Below, in pieces: positions 1 through 6,809 of a stretch of DNA of 64,000 bases; within the stretch, counting starts at the first letter, position 1, and each line of letters starts with the position of its first letter. A program made the position numbers and the translations under genes. Origin of the DNA: an uncultured Prevotellaceae bacterium. Its GTDB lineage: Bacteria; Bacteroidota; Bacteroidia; Bacteroidales; Bacteroidaceae. The notes beneath the pieces are model-generated. The model was not told the DNA's origin. It made no database searches and saw nothing but the letters and a program-made list of their open reading frames with translations. The stretch covers positions 1 through 64,000 of the forward strand of contig CADCCB010000003.1 in the NCBI GenBank assembly GCA_902799905.1, given 5' to 3'.

Positions 1-99
1 TCCGTCACTTGGCGCTTCGGGTCTCTTAAAGCCAACGTCAAGAAAACCGAGCATAGCATCGAAAATGATGATGTCGTTGGTGGAATTACTAAGAAATAA
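1..99 (+). CDS. C-terminal end of an outer-membrane beta-barrel protein (TonB-receptor type), partial
   Basis: Only the last 32 codons are in the window; the frame is open from base 1 to the TAA at 97-99. The tail carries a WRFG motif followed by KANVKKTEHSIENDD and a glycine pair. This is the usual last strand and tail of Bacteroidetes outer-membrane beta-barrel proteins of the TonB-dependent receptor type (family knowledge). The rest of the gene lies upstream, so substrate and plug domain cannot be judged. A hairpin follows 21 bases after the stop, which fits the end of a transcription unit. Confidence 0.7.
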   Translation, partial: SVTWRFGSLKANVKKTEHSIENDDVVGGITKK

Positions 100-120
100 G
101 TTTCAAAGATAATTTAGGGG

Positions 121-161
121 CACGCCCTCGGCAGTCACTTATCGGCTCCACCGAGGGTGTG
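121..161 (+). terminator. Hairpin after the beta-barrel gene
   Basis: An 11-base stem (121-131 with 151-161, one G-U pair) closes a 19-base loop and is followed by an A-rich stretch. It lies between the end of the outer-membrane gene and the promoter of the next cassette. There is no clear T run on the plus strand, so the terminator role is inferred from position and stem strength. Confidence 0.55.
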
Positions 162-192
162 TTAGTGTGGAAATAAAAAAAGCCAGCGCAAA

Positions 193-227
193 AACGATTG
201 TTATTCGCAAAAATGTTGTAACTTTGC
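193..227 (+). repeat. Upstream copy of a 35-base near-direct repeat containing the cassette promoter
   Basis: This copy matches 1176-1210 at 31 of 35 positions by direct comparison. It contains a TTG at 198-200 and a TAACTTTG -7 box at 219-226 with 18 bases between them, so it doubles as the promoter of the DUF3791/DUF3990 cassette. Confidence 0.85.
198..226 (+). promoter_or_regulatory. Bacteroidetes-type promoter of the DUF3791/DUF3990 cassette
   Basis: TTG at 198-200 and TAACTTTG at 219-226 are spaced 18 bases apart, close to the Bacteroidetes consensus. The first start codon lies 26 bases downstream of the -7 box. Confidence 0.7.
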
Positions 228-252
228 AGCGAGAATTCAAAAAGACGTTGAT

Positions 253-468
253 ATGAGCAAGTACGAGATACCATTCCTCACGTCGTGCATCCAGGCCTTT
301 GGACAGCGCTTCGACATGACGCGGCAGGCGGCCTTCCGCTACCTGCACGAGCATAAGGGACTGGCGTTCCTCATCGAGTTCTACGATGTGGAGCACCTGC
401 AGTCGATGGACGAGACGATAGACGACCTGCTCATCATCTGCCAAAAGAACGGGGGGACACTGGCATGA
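253..468 (+). CDS. DUF3791-type small protein, likely antitoxin partner
   Basis: 71 residues, mostly helical in character, beginning MSKYEIPFLTSCIQAF. The sequence resembles the DUF3791 family, small proteins commonly encoded just before a DUF3990 gene in Bacteroidetes and Firmicutes (family knowledge). No signal peptide or membrane segment is visible. The stop codon overlaps the next start by four bases (ATGA at 465-468), so the two are translationally coupled. A role as the neutralising partner of the DUF3990 protein is inferred from this pairing and the small size; it has not been shown here. Confidence 0.7.
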   Translation: MSKYEIPFLTSCIQAFGQRFDMTRQAAFRYLHEHKGLAFLIEFYDVEHLQSMDETIDDLLIICQKNGGTLA

Positions 469-953
469 CACTCTATCACGGCACCAACGCAGACTTCGAG
501 CGCATCAGCCTCACCATAGGCTTGCGATACAAGGACTTCGGTCACGGCTTTTATGCAACGCCCGACCGTCAGACCGCCATCCGCATGGCGCAGAAGAAGG
601 CACGGCTTTTTGGCGGCGTGCCGACACTGATCACCTTCGAACTGGACGAAGCGGTGCTGATGTCGGACCTGAAAGTGAAGGTCTTTCCCGAAAAGGCATG
701 CGTGGAGTGGTTGCTGTTTGTTGATGCCAACCGCGACCGCAAGAACACTGAGCCCATCCACGACTACGACATTGTCATCGGCCCGATAGCCAACGACGGC
801 GTGGTGCTCCAGTTGACCAACTATCGTGAGGGCATCTACTCGCCTGAGGAGGCCGCCCGCCTGCTTCAGGACCGTTACCTCGACCAGCAGTATTACTTCG
901 GAACGGAGCGTGCCGTGCGCTTCCTCCGCAAAACCAACGTCGAAACCGTATGA
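465..953 (+). CDS. DUF3990 protein, ADP-ribosyltransferase-like, candidate toxin
   Basis: 162 residues. The N-terminus has LYHGT at residues 3-7, then KDFGHGFYATPD around residues 23-34. These look like the first two strands of the ADP-ribosyltransferase fold, with a His/Tyr NAD pocket. Further on come DYDIVIGPIANDGV near residue 100 and a QYYFGTERAVRFL block near the C-terminus, both typical of DUF3990. A Glu in the last block (TERA) could be the catalytic acid, but this is inference. It overlaps both neighbours by four bases, giving a tight three-gene unit as expected for a toxin-antitoxin system. Target and activity are unknown. Confidence 0.72.
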   Translation: MTLYHGTNADFERISLTIGLRYKDFGHGFYATPDRQTAIRMAQKKARLFGGVPTLITFELDEAVLMSDLKVKVFPEKACVEWLLFVDANRDRKNTEPIHDYDIVIGPIANDGVVLQLTNYREGIYSPEEAARLLQDRYLDQQYYFGTERAVRFLRKTNVETV

Positions 954-1162
954 ACCAGCCCAATCATCACCAGATAGCGACTTACCTCACCGACTATGCC
1001 CTGAGCGAGTTGGTGAAATACGTGATGGAGGACACGGGTTGCAACATTGAGGAAGCAATGGGGCGCGTGTATAACTCGCCGCTGATGACGGCCCTACAGG
1101 ACGAGGAGGGCGAACTCTACGTGCAAAGTCCCGCGTATCTGTATGAGTTGATGAAGCAGTAA
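950..1162 (+). CDS. Small acidic third protein of the DUF3990 cassette
   Basis: 70 residues with a YLTDYALSELVKYVMEDTG helix and a RVYNSPLMTALQD segment, ending in an aromatic-rich tail. The RVYNS...LQDEEGELY...YLYELMKQ pattern resembles small proteins often found beside DUF3990/DUF3791 pairs; I have no family name for it. It starts in a four-base ATGA overlap with the DUF3990 gene, so it is made from the same message. It could be a second antitoxin or a regulator of the promoter repeat. That role is inference from context only. Confidence 0.6.
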   Translation: MNQPNHHQIATYLTDYALSELVKYVMEDTGCNIEEAMGRVYNSPLMTALQDEEGELYVQSPAYLYELMKQ

Positions 1163-1175
1163 AAAACATTGAAAG

Positions 1176-1210
1176 AACGATCATTATTCGCAAGAATGTT
1201 GTAATTTTGC
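1176..1210 (+). repeat. Downstream copy of the 35-base cassette-flanking repeat
   Basis: 31 of 35 bases match 193-227. The -7 box is kept (TAATTTTG at 1202-1209), but the TTG of the upstream copy has become TCA, so this copy looks like a weakened promoter or an operator duplicate. It starts 13 bases after the last cassette stop codon. Confidence 0.85.
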
Positions 1211-1327
1211 GACCCAAACGGCAATATTGTTACACACAATGCTGTCTACGAATACGTGCAAGAGATCATTTGCATGGGCTGTTGACAAGTTTTTTGCGAT
1301 TTCTTATTCTGTTTGCGGGGAATTTTG

Positions 1328-1335
1328 TAACTTTG
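1328..1335 (+). promoter_or_regulatory. -7 box of the tsaD promoter
   Basis: TAACTTTG lies 22 bases before the tsaD start. No well-spaced TTTG is visible upstream. The 195 bases between the cassette and tsaD contain only this box and the 1176-1210 repeat. Confidence 0.55.
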
Positions 1336-1357
1336 CACCGATTTACGGTTTGAACGT

Positions 1358-2389
1358 ATGCAAGAGAGCGATATATATATATTAGGTATTGAGTCGAGTT
1401 GCGACGATACGTCGGCGGCTGTGCTGAAGAATGGCGTGCTGTTGTCGAACGTGACGGCATCGCAGGCTGTGCACGAGGCTTATGGCGGCGTGGTGCCAGA
1501 ACTGGCATCGCGAGCTCATCAGCAGAACGTGGTGCCTGTGGTCGATCAGGCCATCAAGCGCGCTGGTATCACCAAGGAGCAACTGTCGGCCGTCGCCTTC
1601 ACCCGCGGGCCGGGCCTCATGGGGTCGCTGCTGGTGGGCGTGAGTTTCGCCAAAGGCTTCGCGCGTTCGCTGGGCATCCCCCTGATAGATGTAAACCACC
1701 TGCAGGGGCATGTGATGGCTCACTTCATCAAAGAGTCGGACGACGACCAGTCGTGTCCGCCGCTGCCCTTTATCTGCCTGCTCGTGAGCGGAGGTAATTC
1801 GCAGATTGTGTTGGTCAGGGCCTACAATGACATGGAGGTGCTGGGACAGACCATAGACGACGCTGCTGGCGAGGCCATCGACAAGTGCTCTAAAGTGATG
1901 GGCTTAGGTTATCCCGGTGGTCCTATTATCGACCGTCTGGCCCGTCAGGGCAATCCGAAGGCCTATCAGTTCGCAGAGCCTCATATACCCGGCTACGACT
2001 ATAGTTTCTCTGGCCTGAAGACATCGTTCCTCTATAATCTGCGCAAATGGATTGAAGAGGATCCGGACTTCATAGAGCATCATAAGGAGGATCTGGCTGC
2101 GAGCCTGGAATGGACCATCGTGGACATTCTGATGAAGAAACTGCGTATGGCCGTGAAGGATACGGGCATTAAGCATGTGGCTGTGGCTGGCGGTGTGAGT
2201 GCAAACAACGGATTGCGCAATGCCTTCCACGATCATGCTCGCCGCTACGGCTGGACGGTATATATACCGAAGTTCAGTTATACGACCGACAATGCGGCCA
2301 TGATAGGTATCGTGGGGTATCACAAGTATATGGATGGCGTGTTCTGTCCGATAGATGCGCCGGCATTCTCGAAAGTGACGTTCAAATAG
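1358..2389 (+). CDS. tsaD: tRNA N6-threonylcarbamoyladenosine synthase subunit TsaD
   Basis: 343 residues, the normal bacterial length. It transfers the threonylcarbamoyl group to A37 of ANN-decoding tRNAs together with TsaB and TsaE. The ATPase-fold start GIESSCDDTSAAV is at residues 10-22. The metal-binding His pair sits in HLQGH around residue 113, and SGGNSQIV, GYPGGP and AVAGGVSANNGLR follow in the family order. The ATG at 1358 is chosen because the conserved core begins eight residues later. A cinA-type gene follows 47 bases downstream on the same strand. Confidence 0.97.
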   Translation: MQESDIYILGIESSCDDTSAAVLKNGVLLSNVTASQAVHEAYGGVVPELASRAHQQNVVPVVDQAIKRAGITKEQLSAVAFTRGPGLMGSLLVGVSFAKGFARSLGIPLIDVNHLQGHVMAHFIKESDDDQSCPPLPFICLLVSGGNSQIVLVRAYNDMEVLGQTIDDAAGEAIDKCSKVMGLGYPGGPIIDRLARQGNPKAYQFAEPHIPGYDYSFSGLKTSFLYNLRKWIEEDPDFIEHHKEDLAASLEWTIVDILMKKLRMAVKDTGIKHVAVAGGVSANNGLRNAFHDHARRYGWTVYIPKFSYTTDNAAMIGIVGYHKYMDGVFCPIDAPAFSKVTFK

Positions 2390-2436
2390 TCGTTATAACG
2401 TAATGGCTTAATATCGAAATAACGAATAAGAAATAT

Positions 2437-2952
2437 ATGGATTTTGAAGGAAAGATGATCAGCAGGGAGATTAGTGAACTGCTGTGGGAAATGGAGAAGA
2501 CGGTCAGTACGGCGGAAAGTTGTACGGGGGGCCGTATAGCAGAGTCGATCATTGCTGTGCCTGGTGCATCGAAATATTTCAAGGGTGGTATCATCTGCTA
2601 TGTCAATGAGGTGAAAGAGAATCTCCTTGGTGTGTCTCACGACGTGCTGGAGGAGAAGACGGCCGTCTGCGAGGAGGTCGCCATAGAGATGGTGAAGGGT
2701 GCCTGTAAGGCCCTGAACACCAACTACGCCATAGCCGCAACTGGCATTGCTGGCCCTGGAGGCGGCACAAAGGACATACCTGTGGGTACCATCTGGCTGG
2801 CCTGCGGTTCGGAAGACCATGTGGAGACCTGCTTGATAGAGGAGGACCAGGGGCGCGACATCAATCTGGCAGTAGCCACGAACAAGGCTCTGCAGATGTT
2901 TTCTGCCTTTCTGAAGGCGGAGAAAGGCACAGAAACGGAGACGGAGAGTTAA
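2437..2952 (+). CDS. CinA C-terminal-domain amidohydrolase (nicotinamide-nucleotide amidase type)
   Basis: 171 residues corresponding only to the C-terminal domain of CinA (PncC type), which deamidates nicotinamide mononucleotide in NAD salvage. Diagnostic motifs are STAESCTGGRIAE near residue 24, CYVNEVKENLLGV near residue 62 and IAATGIAGPGGGT near residue 100. The MoaB-like N-terminal domain of full CinA is absent. An alternative ATG at 2455 is possible; the motifs do not decide between them. It probably shares the tsaD message. The C-terminus is a low-complexity Glu/Thr tail. Confidence 0.9.
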   Translation: MDFEGKMISREISELLWEMEKTVSTAESCTGGRIAESIIAVPGASKYFKGGIICYVNEVKENLLGVSHDVLEEKTAVCEEVAIEMVKGACKALNTNYAIAATGIAGPGGGTKDIPVGTIWLACGSEDHVETCLIEEDQGRDINLAVATNKALQMFSAFLKAEKGTETETES

Positions 2953-2971
2953 AAAAAATTAAGAGTTACGT

Positions 2972-2999
2972 ATTTCTCATTTCTCATTTCTCATTTCTC
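2972..2999 (+). repeat. Four tandem ATTTCTC heptamers upstream of rpmB
   Basis: Four exact 7-base units run head to tail and end 12 bases before the rpmB -7 box, so they occupy the place where the -33 element should be. Confidence 0.9.
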
Positions 3000-3011
3000 A
3001 TTTTTAATTAG

Positions 3012-3019
3012 TACCTTTG
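3012..3019 (+). promoter_or_regulatory. -7 box of the rpmB-rpmG promoter
   Basis: TACCTTTG lies about 50 bases before rpmB. The expected -33 region is taken up by the ATTTCTC heptamers, so no TTTG is seen at the right distance. Confidence 0.65.
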
Positions 3020-3070
3020 CACCCTGTTTGGAGTAAGTTACAATTAGGAACACAAAAAAGGTAGATAGAA

Positions 3071-3334
3071 ATGTCTAAGATTTGTCAAATCACAGGAAAG
3101 AAGGCACAGATTGGTAACAATGTGTCACACTCAAAGCATCGCACAAAGCGTAGTTTTGACGTAAACCTGTTCAGCAAGAAGTTCTACTATGTAGAGGAGG
3201 GTTGCTGGATTCAGTTGAAGATCAGCGCTGCTGGCCTTCGTTTGATTAATAAAGTTGGTCTGGACGCCGCACTGAAGCAGGCTGTTGCCAATGGCTTCGT
3301 GGATTGGAAGGACATTAAAGTAATAGGAGACTAA
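3071..3334 (+). CDS. rpmB: 50S ribosomal protein L28
   Basis: 87 residues. The start [27 protein letters not shown] is the classic L28 N-terminus, and the [23 protein letters not shown] segment is the conserved C-terminal half. It binds 23S rRNA in the large subunit. It leads a three-gene unit with rpmG (6-base gap) and a DUF4295 gene (12-base gap), a common Bacteroidetes order. Confidence 0.97.
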   Translation: MSKICQITGKKAQIGNNVSHSKHRTKRSFDVNLFSKKFYYVEEGCWIQLKISAAGLRLINKVGLDAALKQAVANGFVDWKDIKVIGD

Positions 3335-3340
3335 TAGACC

Positions 3341-3532
3341 ATGGCAAGCAAGAAAGCAAAGGGCAATCGTGTGCAGGTGGTACTCGAGTGCACAGAGATG
3401 AAGAACAGCGGTCTTCCTGGCACCAGCCGTTATATTACGACCAAGAATCGTAAGAACACGCCTGAGCGCATGGAACTGATGAAGTATAACCCCATCCTGA
3501 AGAAGATGACTCTTCACAAGGAGATTAAGTAA
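3341..3532 (+). CDS. rpmG: 50S ribosomal protein L33
   Basis: 63 residues with the L33 signature [12 protein letters not shown] and [21 protein letters not shown]. Only one cysteine is present and neither CxxC pair of the zinc-ribbon form is found, so this is the zinc-free type. It lies directly behind rpmB in the same operon. Confidence 0.95.
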   Translation: MASKKAKGNRVQVVLECTEMKNSGLPGTSRYITTKNRKNTPERMELMKYNPILKKMTLHKEIK

Positions 3533-3544
3533 TTGTAAGACAGA

Positions 3545-3703
3545 ATGGCAAAGAAAACCGTTGCTACCCTCCACGAAGGTTCGAAGGATGGTCGCGCTTA
3601 CTCGAAAGTAATCAAGATGGTGCGCAGCCCGAAGACGGGTGCATACATCTTCGATGAGCAGATGGTTCCCAACGAGGCCGTAAAGGACTTCTTCAAGAAC
3701 TAA
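3545..3703 (+). CDS. DUF4295 small basic protein, ribosomal-operon partner
   Basis: 52 residues, beginning MAKKTVATLHEGSKDG and ending VPNEAVKDFFKN. It is lysine-rich, with a KMVRSPKTGAYIFDEQMV core. It matches the DUF4295 family, a roughly 50-residue protein found behind rpmG in Bacteroidetes (family knowledge). Co-location and basic charge suggest a ribosome-associated role, which is inference. A 13-base-pair terminator follows 34 bases after the stop. Confidence 0.88.
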   Translation: MAKKTVATLHEGSKDGRAYSKVIKMVRSPKTGAYIFDEQMVPNEAVKDFFKN

Positions 3704-3737
3704 TGATAGTCTGAAAGAAAGTTTTTTCACCAATATG

Positions 3738-3769
3738 AATAAGGCTGCACAGAGATGTGCAGCCTTATT
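3738..3769. terminator. Bidirectional terminator between the ribosomal operon and the polysaccharide cluster
   Basis: A perfect 13-base stem (3738-3750 with 3757-3769) has a 6-base loop. T and A runs flank it on the two sides, so it can stop transcription from both converging units. The stop codon of the minus-strand glycosyltransferase lies inside the right arm. Confidence 0.92.
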
Positions 3770-4856
3770 TATTGTATAGTGCCTCGTACTGACGGGCTAC
3801 CTTTATGTATTCGTGATGGCGTCGGACGTACTCTACGCTTTGCTGCTTTAGCAGGTAGATGCGTTCTGGGTGGAGGATGAGTTGCTCCAGTTCGTGTCTT
3901 ACACTTTCGTAGTTAGGCTGTACATTGATGATTGGGCGCAGTTCCTTCTCGCTTAGTATCTCGTAATTCTCAGGTTCGCCTCCGCCTATACAGATGATGC
4001 CTTTCGACATGGCTAGCAGGGGGTTCATGGAAGGGGTGTAACTGTAGAGTTGGTCGAGAATGGCATCGCTCCCGTCCATCAGTTGCTGGTATTCGGCAAA
4101 AGGGACGCCCTCGGCCTTAATGAGTTCCATCCGGTCGGGATAGCGTGCTTGCACATCCTCGGCTGCCCTGAGCATGATGTCCGTCCCTTTGTAGGCGCTG
4201 CGTCCCTTGCTGATGCCGATGAAGATTTTTATTGGCAGGGGGTGAGGGGCTAAGGACGAAGGGGTAGACGGCATCTTGATAGGTAGGGGGATAAAATGGG
4301 TCTTCTCTTTGAAGTTGGGTTCGTAGCAGACGAAGTCTTCGTAGAGTCCTGCAACGATGGAGTCACAGTCAGTGGCTATCATCCTGTTCAGCCGTTCTTT
4401 CTCCGTGCCCAGCCAGTCGCGTTGCTCCCTGATGGCAGGCTCGTCTTTCCTCAGTTCCTGACCAATGTTGAAGTCGCTGTAGCGCAAAGGCTTGTTGTAA
4501 GTACATTCGTGCACCCAATACCAATCCATGCCCATGGCACAGAGCACCACCTTCCTGTTGTGCTGGCGCAAGTAACGGTAGATGGGGGCGATGCGTTCTG
4601 CCTTCAACTCGAGGAACATGGGGTTGATGAGTTGCACGACATCGTAGCCGCGCCATCGGGGCAGGAGCGAGTAGACCTTGGCTAGAAGTTTCAGCCCGCC
4701 CAATTTCCCTTCCTGTCTGCTGAGGTCGATGTCGCGTGGATAGTTCTTCCAGAAATCGCCGTTGGAGGCCACCGTCACCTGATGCCCCAGCGTTCTGAGT
4801 CCTTCAGCCAGGGTTGCGTGTACGTTGCTGTATTCTCCTAATAGTAGTATCTTCAT
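3765..4856 (-). CDS. Glycosyltransferase, GT4/GT1-like fold
   Basis: 363 residues from MKILLLGEYSNVHATLAEGL, the start that gives a GT-B N-terminus and a four-base ATGA overlap with the gene before it. HQVTVASNGD, an interdomain region, and a C-terminal half with GISKGRSAYKGTD and GGGEPENYEILSEKELRPI are compatible with a nucleotide-sugar-binding second domain. The substrate is unknown. A proline/serine-rich stretch near residue 200 (PSTPSSLAPHPLP), coded by CCCCT-type repeats, looks like an in-frame low-complexity insertion. It is the last gene of a three-gene glycosyltransferase operon, probably for O-antigen or capsule. Confidence 0.75.
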   Translation of the reverse strand: MKILLLGEYSNVHATLAEGLRTLGHQVTVASNGDFWKNYPRDIDLSRQEGKLGGLKLLAKVYSLLPRWRGYDVVQLINPMFLELKAERIAPIYRYLRQHNRKVVLCAMGMDWYWVHECTYNKPLRYSDFNIGQELRKDEPAIREQRDWLGTEKERLNRMIATDCDSIVAGLYEDFVCYEPNFKEKTHFIPLPIKMPSTPSSLAPHPLPIKIFIGISKGRSAYKGTDIMLRAAEDVQARYPDRMELIKAEGVPFAEYQQLMDGSDAILDQLYSYTPSMNPLLAMSKGIICIGGGEPENYEILSEKELRPIINVQPNYESVRHELEQLILHPERIYLLKQQSVEYVRRHHEYIKVARQYEALYNK

Positions 4857-5842
4857 CGTTCGCGTTTCATGAGGGGTAGGAAGCGCATGAGGACTGACAG
4901 CCCGATGCTGGAGTTGGTCAGCCGTCGGAACCACTTGTACTTCTTCGTGTAGTCTCTGTCGGGCAGCGGGAACAGACCCTTCTTCCTGAGGATGCCCAAT
5001 TGACGGTCCAAGTAGTGTCTGTTGCGGGTCTCAACAATAACCTTGTAGATATAGTCCATGGTCAGTTGGTGAATGCGCCGTTTCAGCGCTATGCGTTCGT
5101 CGCCTGGTATTTTGTCGGACAGGTCGTAGAGCCTGAAGATGATCGCCTTGAAATCGGTGAGGCGCCGGATGGTGCTCCTCACGTCTTTACCAGTGGTGAT
5201 GGAGTATTCTCGCTCCCTGTAGAAATAGGCCGTGGCATCCGTCTGCACAACTGTCTCGGCACGCAGCAGTAGGAGGGGAGTGAACTCTTCGTCCTCATGA
5301 TAGGTGCAAGGGGTGAACCTGAGTTTGCCTAGGATGGACGACTTGAAGAGGTAGCAGCAGGCCGAGGCCTTGATGTTGTGATGGCGCATCAGTTCCTTGC
5401 CTGAGATGGCGGGCTGGTCGTTGTATGTCATCTGCTCAGTCTTTTTCCGACTAAACTCAAAGGTGATGATGTCCGGCTTCTGGAAGCGGGCAATGTCGAG
5501 GCAATGCTCATACATAGTCTTTGACAGTGCGTCGTCGCCGTCGACAAACTGGATGTATCTGCCTGAAGCGTTCTGTAGTCCCCTGTTGCGAGCACTCCCC
5601 AGTCCACCATTCTTCTGACGGATATAGATGATGTCGTCGATGAAGTCGTCGATACCGTTGATGGCTGGCTTTGTCGATCCATCGTCTACTACGATTATCT
5701 CCCGCTCGTAGGGGCGTAGTGAGAGCGCCATAATGCTCTTGAGACATTCGTTGAGCATGGTGGCCGGTACGTTGTAGACAGGTATGATGAAACTTATGAG
5801 TATTTGCCTGTCAGTTTGCTGAGTGTTCTGTATAGTTGGCAT
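4853..5842 (-). CDS. Family 2 glycosyltransferase
   Basis: About 329 residues from MPTIQNTQQTDRQILISF. The GT-A core is clear: FIIPVYNVPATML, then EIIVVDDGSTKP, KNGGLGSARNRGLQNASGRYIQFVDGDD with the DxD-type metal site near residue 105. It transfers a sugar from a nucleotide donor to a surface glycan; donor and acceptor cannot be read from sequence. The chosen start overlaps the previous gene by 49 bases. Longer in-frame extension upstream is poor in family similarity. Confidence 0.85.
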   Translation of the reverse strand: MPTIQNTQQTDRQILISFIIPVYNVPATMLNECLKSIMALSLRPYEREIIVVDDGSTKPAINGIDDFIDDIIYIRQKNGGLGSARNRGLQNASGRYIQFVDGDDALSKTMYEHCLDIARFQKPDIITFEFSRKKTEQMTYNDQPAISGKELMRHHNIKASACCYLFKSSILGKLRFTPCTYHEDEEFTPLLLLRAETVVQTDATAYFYREREYSITTGKDVRSTIRRLTDFKAIIFRLYDLSDKIPGDERIALKRRIHQLTMDYIYKVIVETRNRHYLDRQLGILRKKGLFPLPDRDYTKKYKWFRRLTNSSIGLSVLMRFLPLMKRER

Positions 5843-6738
5843 AGTCTTTTGATTCCAATGATGTTGAGTGCTATGGCTTTGATTCTTTCTATCGGTGACA
5901 GTCCAGGGAGACTGGGACTGACATATAGTGTCGGCAGCAGTGGCTGGCATGAGGATAGGGCACATACGGTGAGTTGCAAATTGACCATGTGCATATAGTA
6001 GAGCATTACCTCTGCCTGCGACGGTTGCGCCAACAAATCCATTTGCCTGATGGCGTTCATGTGTGCCTCGAGCAGCGATGACAACTCCTTGCCCCTTGCC
6101 TGCATGGTGATTCCTTGCGGATTCTCCTGATAATAGTATCTTCCCGTGTCGGTCGTGGCGATAATGCCGCTGCCGGCCAATAAAAGCGGTAGAATGTGTG
6201 CGTCTTCGAAAACCTTCCCGGCGGGATATCGGATGCTGGAGAATAGGTGGCGCTTGTAAATCTTATTCCAAGCATAGGTGTGTTGGTAGCCTCTTCCCTT
6301 CAGCCAGTAGTCCCTGGCATTGTCCCATTGGTGGTCGCTCCAGTGGAGGTCTGCTGTTTGTTTCTTGGATGTGGACATCTTGCTGACGGGAAACTCGATA
6401 ATGTCGTATTCTGGGTGCTGGCCCAGCATCGCCATGAGCGACAGGTATGTGTTATGGTCAAGGTAGTCGTCAGAGTCGACGAAAGTGATATAGTCGCCTG
6501 AGGCCTTGTCGATACCGGCATTGCGAGCATCGCTCAAACCGCCGTTGTGCTTGTGTATCACCTGTATGCGTGTATCGCGCTTAGCCCATACGTCGCACAT
6601 CTGAGGACAGCGGTCTGGCGATCCGTCGTCGACAAGAATCACCTCGATGTCGGTGAATGTCTGGCCGACGATACTCTCCAGACAACGGTCCAAGGTGTGT
6701 TCAACCTTAAAGACGGGTATGACAATGCTAAGTTTCAT
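5794..6738 (-). CDS. Family 2 glycosyltransferase
   Basis: 314 residues starting MKLSIVIPVFKVEHTLDRCLESI. Motifs are VILVDDGSPDRCPQ near residue 34, HKHNGGLSDARNAGIDKASGDYITFVDSDDYLD near residues 65-97 and a following AWNKIYKRHLF block, all standard for GT2 enzymes of surface polysaccharide synthesis. It is the first gene of the minus-strand glycosyltransferase operon and is read from a promoter 6 bases upstream of its start, divergent from the flippase gene. Confidence 0.88.
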   Translation of the reverse strand: MKLSIVIPVFKVEHTLDRCLESIVGQTFTDIEVILVDDGSPDRCPQMCDVWAKRDTRIQVIHKHNGGLSDARNAGIDKASGDYITFVDSDDYLDHNTYLSLMAMLGQHPEYDIIEFPVSKMSTSKKQTADLHWSDHQWDNARDYWLKGRGYQHTYAWNKIYKRHLFSSIRYPAGKVFEDAHILPLLLAGSGIIATTDTGRYYYQENPQGITMQARGKELSSLLEAHMNAIRQMDLLAQPSQAEVMLYYMHMVNLQLTVCALSSCQPLLPTLYVSPSLPGLSPIERIKAIALNIIGIKRLCQLYRTLSKLTGKYS

Positions 6739-6743
6739 ATGCA

Positions 6744-6792
6744 CAAAATTACAAGAAAATAACGGAAAATCAAAATTTTTGTTGTACTTTTG
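6744..6792. promoter_or_regulatory. Divergent promoters between the glycosyltransferase and flippase genes
   Basis: On the minus strand TAATTTTG occupies 6744-6751; on the plus strand TACTTTTG occupies 6785-6792. The two -7 boxes face away from each other in the 71-base gap and serve the two halves of the polysaccharide cluster. Confidence 0.65.
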
Positions 6793-6809
6793 CACATTGA
6801 ATTGAAAAA

